Below are positions 1 through 4,845 of a DNA stretch of 8,242 nucleotides, one piece after another (positions within the stretch are counted from its first letter, which is position 1; each line of letters begins with the position of its first letter). Made by a program: the position numbers and the translations under genes. This stretch comes from Deltaproteobacteria bacterium (lineage in GTDB: Bacteria; Desulfobacterota; Desulfarculia; Desulfarculales; Desulfarculaceae). Location of the stretch: contig JAKAGJ010000062.1 in assembly GCA_021815655.1 (NCBI GenBank), forward strand, positions 1 to 8,242. The letters are read 5' to 3'. The notes beneath the pieces are model-generated. The model saw nothing but the letters and a program-made list of their open reading frames with translations, made no database searches and was not told where the DNA came from.

Positions 1-655
1 GGCGGGCCGCCGCCAGAGCGCCGTCGAAGCTGCCCGGCCCCCGCAATAGTTCGTGGCCGGCCTGCATGCCGTCCAGGCTGATCTGCACCTCGTCGCAGTT
101 GAGCCGGGCCAGGCGCTCATCATCCAAAAGCAGGCCATTGCTCAGGAGCACCCGCCGCACCCCGGCGGCGCCCAGGAGGGCGTTGACCTGCTCCCAGTCC
201 GGGTGCAGCAAGGGCTCGCCGCCGCTGATGAGCACCCGCAGGCCGTTCAAGGCCTCGAACTCCTTGAGCAGGGCCGCCACCCGGGCCACTGGCAGGTCCA
301 CCCCCTGGGCGGCGCCCAGATAGCAGTGGCGGCAGGCCAGATTGCAGCGCCAGGTGATTTGCAGCTCCAGGTAGCGCAGCGAGGGCGACGGTCCCGGCCC
401 CAGGGGCAGGGGGCGCGGCCGGGGGCTCTCATGCAGGGTCAACAGCCCCTCGGTCAGGCAGAATTCCGCAAATTCAGGCTCCAGCCCCACCTGGGCCAGC
501 CTTAGGTGCCCCCGGCAGAGCTTCAGGGCCTCCAGGCCCTCGTGGTTCAACTCGTAGAGGTCGTCGTTGCGGCGGTCGTAGAGGCAGGGGGTCTCCAGCA
601 GGCGCAGGCAGACGTGCTCGGCCAGGGAGACATAGCGGTCTCCGGGGGCGCTCAC
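1..655 (-). CDS. Radical SAM peptide maturase with PqqD-like N-terminal region (partial, runs off left edge)
   Basis: The frame is open from a GTG at 655 to the window edge, giving about 218 residues of a longer protein. Seen: the radical SAM signature CNLACRHC with Cys104, Cys108 and Cys111 (CX3CX2C, 4Fe-4S/SAM site), followed by the SAM-binding GGEP motif at 145-148 and an SNG/SLDG pattern typical of the partial TIM barrel. Residues 1-85 (LETPCLYDRRNDDLYELNHEG and onward) resemble the PqqD/RRE-like peptide-binding domain often fused to peptide-modifying enzymes. A C-terminal SPASM region would lie outside the window. The GTG start lies three bases after the stop of the eight-cysteine protein, with no clear Shine-Dalgarno site, so translational coupling is likely. 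The upstream 20-residue Cys-rich peptide is the inferred substrate. The radical SAM assignment is firm; the peptide-maturase role is inferred from the N-terminal domain and neighbours. Confidence 0.85.
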   Translation of the reverse strand, partial: MSAPGDRYVSLAEHVCLRLLETPCLYDRRNDDLYELNHEGLEALKLCRGHLRLAQVGLEPEFAEFCLTEGLLTLHESPRPRPLPLGPGPSPSLRYLELQITWRCNLACRHCYLGAAQGVDLPVARVAALLKEFEALNGLRVLISGGEPLLHPDWEQVNALLGAAGVRRVLLSNGLLLDDERLARLNCDEVQISLDGMQAGHELLRGPGSFDGALAAAR

Positions 656-658
656 GGG

Positions 659-982
659 CTACAGGCCCAGATCGCGGCCGGCGGCCAGGAGCCCGGCCAC
701 GGCCCTGAGCCCGCCGCAGGGGGCGCAGTCCGCCGGGTCCACGGCGGAGTCGCGGAAATCGCAGCCATCGGCGCGGTACTCGCAGCCGGCGCAGACCTTG
801 AGCAGGCGGGGATCATCGGGGCTGAGCCCGAAAAGCGGCGCGGCGGCCAGGGGGTCCAGGCGATGCACCTCGCCGGTCAGGTGGGGACGCTTTTCCAGCC
901 AAGCCAGCCCGCCGCAGCCGGGTTCTTCCCGGCGGCCGGGTTTGTGGTAGCGGCACAGAGGCTGGCAGATGGCTTGACGCAT
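659..982 (-). CDS. Small eight-cysteine accessory protein of the radical SAM peptide cassette
   Basis: A 107-residue protein that I cannot assign to a named family. It has eight cysteines: Cys6, Cys10 and Cys23 near the N-terminus, then a cluster C64-X2-C67-X6-C74-X11-C86-X2-C89 containing CAGC, GCDF and CAPCGG. This spacing recalls, but does not match, the CX2CX5CX3C core of SPASM auxiliary-cluster domains, so binding of an iron-sulfur cluster or zinc is plausible. No signal peptide or membrane segment is apparent. It lies between the precursor-like peptide gene and the maturase gene, and its stop is three bases before the maturase start, which argues for a shared function such as an accessory Fe-S, electron-transfer or substrate-handling subunit. 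The ribosome site before its ATG is weak (CCAGGC), in contrast with the strong site of the peptide gene. It is a real gene by context, with unknown biochemistry. Confidence 0.72.
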   Translation of the reverse strand: MRQAICQPLCRYHKPGRREEPGCGGLAWLEKRPHLTGEVHRLDPLAAAPLFGLSPDDPRLLKVCAGCEYRADGCDFRDSAVDPADCAPCGGLRAVAGLLAAGRDLGL

Positions 983-994
983 GCCTGGTCACGC

Positions 995-1027
995 AAAAGG
1001 GGGGAGGCCTTTGGTTGCCTCCCCCCC
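995..1027 (-). terminator. GC-rich hairpin between the peptide gene and downstream genes (attenuator-like)
   Basis: The arms GGGGGGAGGC (999-1008) and GCCTCCCCCC (1017-1026) pair perfectly over 10 bp around an 8-base loop. Read on the minus strand the hairpin is followed at once by TTTT and then GCG. The U-tract is short, so a partial terminator or 3'-end stabiliser is more likely than a full stop. It sits in the 61-base gap between the peptide stop and the accessory gene. That position would give high peptide transcript and lower maturase transcript, as in many peptide-modification operons. Confidence 0.6.
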
Positions 1028-1043
1028 GCTTGGCTAGCCTAGA

Positions 1044-1106
1044 CTAGCAGGAGCTCTTGCATTTGCAGAGCCCGCGCTGGGTGCGCTCGATCTTTTTGAT
1101 CTTCAT
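1044..1106 (-). CDS. 20-residue Cys-rich peptide, candidate RiPP precursor (CKCKSSC C-terminus)
   Basis: An ATG-to-TAG frame encoding MKIKKIERTQRGLCKCKSSC. It is preceded by a perfect AGGAGG Shine-Dalgarno at 1113-1118 with 6-base spacing, the best ribosome site in the window, and by a promoter about 45 bases upstream. The N-terminal half is a basic KIKKIERTQR leader-like stretch. The last seven residues hold three cysteines (CXCXXXC, Cys14, Cys16, Cys20), and the chain ends in cysteine. The next two genes encode a Cys-cluster protein and a radical SAM enzyme with a PqqD-like domain, so this is the obvious substrate. Possible products are thioether (sactionine/ranthipeptide-type) links or a bound metal, but the chemistry cannot be read from sequence. 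No cleavage site such as GG is visible; Gly12-Leu13 could mark a leader/core border. Its small size is the main risk, though the site quality and composition make chance unlikely. Confidence 0.75.
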   Translation of the reverse strand: MKIKKIERTQRGLCKCKSSC

Positions 1107-1112
1107 GATCTT

Positions 1113-1118
1113 CCTCCT
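1113..1118 (-). promoter_or_regulatory. Perfect Shine-Dalgarno AGGAGG for the 20-residue peptide
   Basis: AGGAGG on the minus strand, six bases upstream of the ATG at 1106. This site decides that the very short frame is translated; neighbouring genes have much weaker sites. Confidence 0.8.
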
Positions 1119-1153
1119 GGGGGGCCCCTTCCTGGGGCGTTTGAGTTACTAAA

Positions 1154-1182
1154 ATTGTTGCAACCCCGGAGGCTGTTGTCAA
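1154..1182 (-). promoter_or_regulatory. Sigma70-type promoter of the peptide cassette
   Basis: The minus strand reads TTGACA (1177-1182, perfect -35), a 17-base spacer, and AACAAT (1154-1159, four of six matches to the -10). Transcription would start near 1147, leaving about a 40-base leader before the peptide ATG. The -35 box lies inside the left arm of a 12-bp inverted repeat, so it could be under the control of a dimeric regulator. Confidence 0.5.
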
Positions 1183-1213
1183 GGCCTGGCCGGCGATTAA
1201 TCCAGGCCTTGAC
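1178..1213. promoter_or_regulatory. Perfect 12-bp inverted repeat carrying back-to-back -35 boxes (operator candidate)
   Basis: GTCAAGGCCTGG (1178-1189) and CCAGGCCTTGAC (1202-1213) are exact reverse complements separated by 12 bases. Each arm ends in TTGAC on its outward strand, so the dyad contains the -35 boxes of a leftward and a rightward promoter. No U-tract follows on either strand, so it is not an intrinsic terminator. A dimeric transcription factor binding here would affect both promoters. The repeat is directly seen; the operator role is inferred. Confidence 0.45.
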
Positions 1214-1238
1214 CCTCCAGAGCCAATCTCTATACAAT
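1209..1238 (+). promoter_or_regulatory. Rightward promoter divergent from the peptide cassette
   Basis: The plus strand has TTGACC (1209-1214), then either TATACA (1231-1236, 16-base spacer) or TACAAT (1233-1238, 18-base spacer, five of six -10 matches). The AT-rich TATACAATTATAAT stretch is unusual in this GC-rich DNA. No protein gene follows on the plus strand, so if active it would drive a non-coding RNA. Confidence 0.4.
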
Positions 1239-1244
1239 TATAAT

Positions 1245-1362
1245 CGCGAGCCTGGTCGGGGCCCCCCGTTAACCGGGAAGCGCTTGCGCGGGGTGGGAGC
1301 CGCCCTCAGCGCAATCCACCATCGGCAAGGCCGCAACATCCGGGGATGGGCGGCCTTTATTC
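1245..1362 (+). ncRNA. Possible structured small RNA downstream of the divergent promoter
   Basis: The stretch from 1107 to 1405 holds no convincing protein gene beyond the peptide cassette leader. On the plus strand, about 110-120 bases lie between the divergent promoter and a terminator-like hairpin at 1327-1357. They include a strong hairpin: TTGCGC (1284-1289) pairs with GCGCAA (1309-1314), and GGGTGG (1291-1296) pairs with CCGCCC (1300-1305) inside it. I could not match it to 6S RNA, SRP RNA, tmRNA or a known riboswitch. It could instead be the 3' untranslated part of the leftward radical SAM gene ending at 1406. No Shine-Dalgarno site or plausible short peptide was found in it. Confidence 0.3.
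1327..1362 (+). terminator. Hairpin with UUUAUU tail, terminator-like
   Basis: AAGGCCGC (1327-1334) pairs perfectly with GCGGCCTT (1350-1357) around a 15-base loop, followed on the plus strand by TATTCT, giving a UUUAUUCU tail. On the minus strand only two U residues follow the stem. It therefore fits a rightward transcript better, though it may also mark the 3' end of the leftward radical SAM gene. Confidence 0.42.
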
Positions 1363-1405
1363 TCGTGGGCATTTCCTGAAGCAGCCGCCCAATCCAGCAG
1401 GCCCG

Positions 1406-2677
1406 TTAGTCCAGCCGCGGGTTGAAGTAGCCGTGCTTGAGCCAAGGGAAGCGGGCGCGCATCATCTTGATGAGCTGCTCCATGCCCATGCGCTTGCCGG
1501 CCGGCCCCAGGCCCAGCTCCTTGAGATAGACCTCGGGGTCTATGTTCAGGTTGCGCCACTGGATCAAATCCAGGCGCGTGGACTCCACCAGCTGGCACAA
1601 GGCCTCCACCTCCTCGGGGCGGTCGGTGAACCCGGGCAGACACAGCAGGTTGATGGAGCAGAAGCCGCCCACGCGCTTGACCTCGCCTATGGTGGCGATG
1701 GCATCGCCCAGCGACCAACCCTTGGGCTGGTAGTAGGCCTGGTGACGCTCTGGAATCAGGCTGTTCAGGGACACGCGCATGGAGCTTAGGCCCTCGCGCA
1801 TCAGCCGTGCCGCCACCTGGGGCAGGCTGCCGTTGCTGTTGACGTTGATGGTGCCCTTGCGCCTGATCTTGCGAATCTTGCTGATGGACTCGGCCAAAAG
1901 CTCGCCCATGAGCAGGGGCTCGCCCTCGCAGCCCTGGCCGAAGCTCACCAGGGGGTCGCGCCCCTTGCCGAAGTGGTGCAGGGCCACTTCGGCCACCTCG
2001 TCGGAGCTGGGGGTGAACTTGATGCGCTCCTGGGTGGCGGGAAAGCGTCCCTGGGGCTGGCTGGAGAGACAACCCAGACAGGAGGCGTTGCAGAGCGGGC
2101 TGGTGGGCAAGGGGGCCTCCCAACGGCCCAGCATCAGGTTGCGCGCCGCCGGGCAGCAGTTGGTCAGGGCGCAGGCGCCCAGATGTTGCCACAGGCGGTT
2201 TTGGGGGTAGGTGCGCAGGAGCTTCTTGGCCGCCAGGGCGATGCGCTCCGGCGACGGGAAGCGGGCGGCGTCCTGGCGGGGCAGGGAATCCACGCGCAGG
2301 CCGGTGGCCACGAAGCTCCCCCGCGAGAAGCCCACGGCGCTATAGGCGAAAAGCGGCAGGGTCGGCGCGCCGGGCTGGGTCTGATAGGCGGCGCTCAAGG
2401 TGCTGGTATGGGCCGGGGCCAGGAAGGCGGCCACGGCCGTGGGGCGCTGATGGGGGTTGTTGGGGTCGGACTCCAGCACCTCCAGGCGGCCGCCGGCCCC
2501 CACCCCCACGGGCAGGCGCCCAGGCAGCAAAAACAGCTCGCTGCCCTCGGGCAGGGGGATGCACTGGGTTTCGTCCACCGCCTCCCAGGCCCCGGCGGCC
2601 GCGCCGGCCATGGCCAGCCCGGGGTGATCGTAGATATTGCCTTGCTGGTCGGCGTAGACCAGGCGGGGTGCGCTCAT
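1406..2677 (-). CDS. Radical SAM protein, uncharacterised, 423 residues
   Basis: The radical SAM signature CNASCLGC is at 196-203 (Cys196, Cys200, Cys203, CX3CX2C). A GQGCEGEP segment at 247-254 stands where the GGE(P) SAM-binding motif is expected, and NVNSNGS (278-284) and MRVSLNS (300-306) follow as barrel strands. About 190 residues precede the core, much longer than in minimal family members, and include CALTNCC (169-175), which may add cluster ligands. No SPASM-like C-terminal Cys cluster is visible; the protein ends in an Arg/Lys-rich tail (…GYFNPRLD). The ATG at 2677 has GAGAGG about six bases upstream, and an AT-rich TATTAT at 2717-2722 could be a -10, without a good -35. It is transcribed towards the peptide cassette but separated from it by about 225 bases and by the cassette's own promoter, so a shared role is not shown. 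The reaction is unknown. Confidence 0.88.
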   Translation of the reverse strand: MSAPRLVYADQQGNIYDHPGLAMAGAAAGAWEAVDETQCIPLPEGSELFLLPGRLPVGVGAGGRLEVLESDPNNPHQRPTAVAAFLAPAHTSTLSAAYQTQPGAPTLPLFAYSAVGFSRGSFVATGLRVDSLPRQDAARFPSPERIALAAKKLLRTYPQNRLWQHLGACALTNCCPAARNLMLGRWEAPLPTSPLCNASCLGCLSSQPQGRFPATQERIKFTPSSDEVAEVALHHFGKGRDPLVSFGQGCEGEPLLMGELLAESISKIRKIRRKGTINVNSNGSLPQVAARLMREGLSSMRVSLNSLIPERHQAYYQPKGWSLGDAIATIGEVKRVGGFCSINLLCLPGFTDRPEEVEALCQLVESTRLDLIQWRNLNIDPEVYLKELGLGPAGKRMGMEQLIKMMRARFPWLKHGYFNPRLD

Positions 2678-2744
2678 GGGTGCCTCTCGGGATGATTGCG
2701 GGTGTTAAAAAAGTGAATAATACCTTAACCTGGCGCCCTTGGCC

Positions 2745-3263
2745 CTAGCCGGCGGCCCGCAGCCAAACCTCGACCTCCAGGGCGGGCCATAACCAGGCCA
2801 GGTGCTGCTCGTAGAAGCGGCCGTGACGGTTGGCCCAGGCCGAGAAACCCAGGCCGCCGCCCCGCCCAAAGATCAGGCGCCGGCTGAGCAGATCGAAGCG
2901 ATAGGGCAAGGGGCGGAAATCGTCGGCCGCCAGGCCGCAGAAATAGTCGAAGCTGTACAGCCCCAGGTGCAGGCAATGGCTGGGATCGGTGTGGGAGGCG
3001 GCGGCGGAAAAGTGGGGCGTAAGGATGTAGGCCAGGCCCCCGGGTTGGAGCACCCGGTGCGCCTCGCCCAAGAGCGCCGCTAGGTCATGGGCATGCTCCA
3101 CCACGTGCCTGAGGCGCACCTGGCCGAAGCTGCCGGCCCGGAAGGGCAGTCCGGCCCTGAAATCGGCCAGCAGGTCCACCCCCGGGTGGGGGCTCAAATC
3201 CAGGCCCACGGCGCCGGGGAGCTTGCTCCGGCCGCAGCCCATGTCTAAAATACGAGCTATCAT
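2745..3263 (-). CDS. Class I SAM-dependent methyltransferase
   Basis: A compact 172-residue methyltransferase. Seen: motif I LDMGCGRSK (6-14) for SAM binding; GLDLSPHPGVD (20-30) with the acidic residue expected to bind the ribose; HVVEH (53-57) as post-motif II; and VLQPGG (71-76), the usual motif before the last SAM-site strand. The following TPHFSAAASHTDPSHCLHL segment (82-100) resembles methyltransferases found in cell-surface glycan clusters, so a sugar or lipid substrate is possible, but the acceptor cannot be assigned. The length is short, close to the core fold alone. It is divergent from the flavoprotein gene, with 61 bases between the two starts and no strong promoter visible there. 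The 67 bases downstream, before the radical SAM gene start, hold no obvious terminator, so both may be co-transcribed. Confidence 0.85.
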   Translation of the reverse strand: MIARILDMGCGRSKLPGAVGLDLSPHPGVDLLADFRAGLPFRAGSFGQVRLRHVVEHAHDLAALLGEAHRVLQPGGLAYILTPHFSAAASHTDPSHCLHLGLYSFDYFCGLAADDFRPLPYRFDLLSRRLIFGRGGGLGFSAWANRHGRFYEQHLAWLWPALEVEVWLRAAG

Positions 3264-3324
3264 GTCAGCTTCTTAGCACGGACCAGCCCCGGGCGGCAAG
3301 CCGAGCCGGGGTGGGCAGGGAGAT

Positions 3325-4479
3325 ATGCGGGGACGCTTCGACGTCATTATCGTGGGACTGGGGCCGGCGGGGGCCGCGGCGGCGGTGGTCTTGGCCCGGG
3401 GCGGGGCCCGGGTCCTGGCGCTGGATGCCCGCCCCCGCCACGACAAGCCCTGCGGCGGCTGCCTCTCGGCCCGGGCCATGGGCTATCTGGACTTTCTGGA
3501 CCCGCCGAACTGGCTCCAGAATCAGCCCGTGGCCAGTCTGTTCCTGGAGTATCCCGGCCACTCCTCCCGCCGCTTCGTCACCGGCCAGACGGCGGCCTAT
3601 CTGGTGGAGCGCCGCCGCCTGGATGATTTTCTGCGCCAGCGGGTGGGCGAGTCCGGGGCGGAGGTGGTGTCTGGGCGCGCCCGCGCCCTGGCCTCCGAGC
3701 CGGACGGCTGGCGGGTGCGCTCCAGCGCCGCCGAGTGGCGGGGCACCTGGCTCTTGGGCGCCGATGGCGCCGCGGGGCTGGTGGGACGCACCCTGGGCCT
3801 GGGGCGCACCGGCTTTGTCTACAAGGCCCTGGTGGAGGAGCGCCCCCTGCCGGACCACCTGGCCCCGCGCCTGGCGGGCGCGGCCCTGCTTGACCTGGGC
3901 GGCGCGCCGGGGGGCTATGCCTGGGCCTTTGGCCGCCAGGGCGTATTGAATCTGGGGCTGGCTGGACGTCTGGGGCGAACCGCCGGCAGAGCCCAACTCC
4001 TGGAACGCTACCAGGGCTTCCTGGCCCGCCTGGGCCTGGGGCGACCCGGAGCCTGGCGGGGGGCACTGATCCCCTGCCCCGATGGCCGGCGCCCGCGCCT
4101 GGCCCAGGGCCGGGCGGCGGTGATCGGCGACGCCGCCGCCAGCGCCGATCCCTTCCTGGGCGAGGGCATCGGCCAGGCCCTGCACAGCGGCCTCCTGGCG
4201 GCCCAAGCCATCCTGGCCGGCGATCTCGCCGGGTACCAGGTCCGGATGACCAGCGGTCTTTTCCGCGAGCACTTCCACGCCCGCCAACTGGCCCGCCTGG
4301 TCTACGGCGCCCCGGCCCGCTTCCAAGGCCTGGCCCAGCGCCACCCCGGCGCCATAGAGCTGGTCTGGCAGGTGTTGCGCGGCCAACGCAACTACGCCGG
4401 CATCTGGGGCGGCGTGGCGCGCATGTCCCTGCAACGCCTGACCGGAGCCTCGGGGCCCCAGGCAAGCCTTGACCAGTAG
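3325..4479 (+). CDS. Geranylgeranyl reductase family FAD-dependent oxidoreductase
   Basis: A 384-residue flavoprotein. The N-terminal FAD-binding Rossmann fold has GLGPAG at 11-16 (GXGXXG), with DVIIVG before it and an acidic residue closing the second strand (LALDAR, 31-36). KPCGGCLSAR (41-50) is the CGG-type motif of geranylgeranyl-reductase-like enzymes, GGYAWAF (196-202) matches their substrate-cavity YXWXF pattern, and GDAAASADPFLGEGI (268-282) is the second FAD motif (GDA…P…GEGI). Family members reduce isoprenoid double bonds in lipids, quinone tails or chlorophyll side chains; the actual substrate here is unknown, and menaquinone or lipid tails are candidates. The ATG at 3325 is preceded by AGGGAG at a short distance. 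It is the first gene of a plus-strand run, divergent from the methyltransferase. Its last codons carry a promoter for the next genes. Confidence 0.87.
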   Translation: MRGRFDVIIVGLGPAGAAAAVVLARGGARVLALDARPRHDKPCGGCLSARAMGYLDFLDPPNWLQNQPVASLFLEYPGHSSRRFVTGQTAAYLVERRRLDDFLRQRVGESGAEVVSGRARALASEPDGWRVRSSAAEWRGTWLLGADGAAGLVGRTLGLGRTGFVYKALVEERPLPDHLAPRLAGAALLDLGGAPGGYAWAFGRQGVLNLGLAGRLGRTAGRAQLLERYQGFLARLGLGRPGAWRGALIPCPDGRRPRLAQGRAAVIGDAAASADPFLGEGIGQALHSGLLAAQAILAGDLAGYQVRMTSGLFREHFHARQLARLVYGAPARFQGLAQRHPGAIELVWQVLRGQRNYAGIWGGVARMSLQRLTGASGPQASLDQ

Positions 4480-4497
4480 GCGCCGGGCCATTATAGT
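4469..4497 (+). promoter_or_regulatory. Sigma70-type promoter for the ftsB-like/TPR genes
   Basis: TTGACC (4469-4474), a 17-base spacer and TATAGT (4492-4497) form a near-consensus promoter. The -35 box overlaps the final Leu-Asp codons of the upstream flavoprotein gene. A start near 4504 would give a leader of about 20 bases before the GTG at 4525. This separates the division-type genes from the flavoprotein gene. Confidence 0.6.
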
Positions 4498-4524
4498 AGC
4501 CCTAGGCGTTTTCTGGCCCAGGGG

Positions 4525-4845
4525 GTGGATTTGGCTTTGAATTTCGGCGGCAGGCTGGCGTGGCCCCTCTTGGTGGCCGGGGTGTTGGCCCTTTGCGGCC
4601 TGGGCCTGGCCCGGGGATTGAGCCACTTGAGCCAGGTGCAGGAGGAACTGACCCAGGTGCGCGCCACCAACCAGCGGCTGGACAAGGAAAACAACGCCAT
4701 GTACCGCCAGGTGTTGCGCCTGCGCTCCGACCCCCAGGCCCTGGAGCGGGCCTGCCGCCACGACATGGGCGTGGTGCGCCCCGACGAGGTGATCTACCAG
4801 CAGGAACAGCCCCTGCCCAAGCCCGCCGGCAAGGAGCAGCCTTGA
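4525..4845 (+). CDS. ftsB: FtsB/DivIC-family septum formation initiator protein
   Basis: A 106-residue bitopic membrane protein. A hydrophobic segment at about 12-29 (WPLLVAGVLALCGLGLA) is the single membrane helix. Residues 33-66 (SHLSQVQEELTQVRATNQRL and onward) form a heptad coiled coil, followed by the conserved DPQALERACRHDMGVVRPDEVIY (69-91), where FtsB/DivIC proteins carry an EXXAR-type patch and the closing GMVRPGE-like motif. This order is diagnostic of the FtsB/DivIC/FtsL group, which bridges early and late division proteins in the inner membrane, with the coiled coil on the periplasmic side. The start is GTG at 4525 with AGGGG just before it; no upstream ATG fits. Its stop overlaps the TTG start of the TPR gene (TTGA), implying coupled translation. 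The symbol is given for the family; the role of DivIC rather than FtsB cannot be excluded. Confidence 0.82.
   Translation: MDLALNFGGRLAWPLLVAGVLALCGLGLARGLSHLSQVQEELTQVRATNQRLDKENNAMYRQVLRLRSDPQALERACRHDMGVVRPDEVIYQQEQPLPKPAGKEQP

Noticed and set aside
53..1042. Long plus-strand frames (53-505 and 506-1042)
   Set aside because: They are antisense to the radical SAM maturase and the eight-Cys protein, have Ala/Gly/Gln-rich shadow composition, and contain no recognisable domain.
1178..1213. The 12-bp inverted repeat as an intrinsic terminator
   Set aside because: Neither strand has a U-tract after the stem, and the arms coincide with outward -35 boxes instead.
1245..1362. 6S RNA, SRP RNA or a known riboswitch
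   Set aside because: The GGAA-type SRP apical loop, the 6S long bubble hairpin and common riboswitch cores could not be found by eye.
1238..1372. A 44-residue basic minus-strand frame starting at the CAT near 1370
   Set aside because: AGGA lies too close to the ATG, the composition is that of random GC-rich sequence, and it runs across the strong hairpins of the intergenic region.
1269..2695. Alternative frames over the 423-residue radical SAM gene on both strands
   Set aside because: The radical SAM frame has a clear CX3CX2C motif and good start; the others are low-complexity GC-driven shadows.
3265..4761. A 498-residue minus-strand frame over the flavoprotein gene
   Set aside because: It is antisense to the geranylgeranyl-reductase-family gene with its two clear FAD motifs; the product is Gln/Ala/Gly-rich without any domain.
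4560..4841. Upstream ATG extension of the TPR protein
   Set aside because: The extension is entirely out of frame inside the ftsB-like gene and is Gly/Pro/Arg-rich; the TTG at 4842 has a good ribosome site and the usual TTGA overlap.
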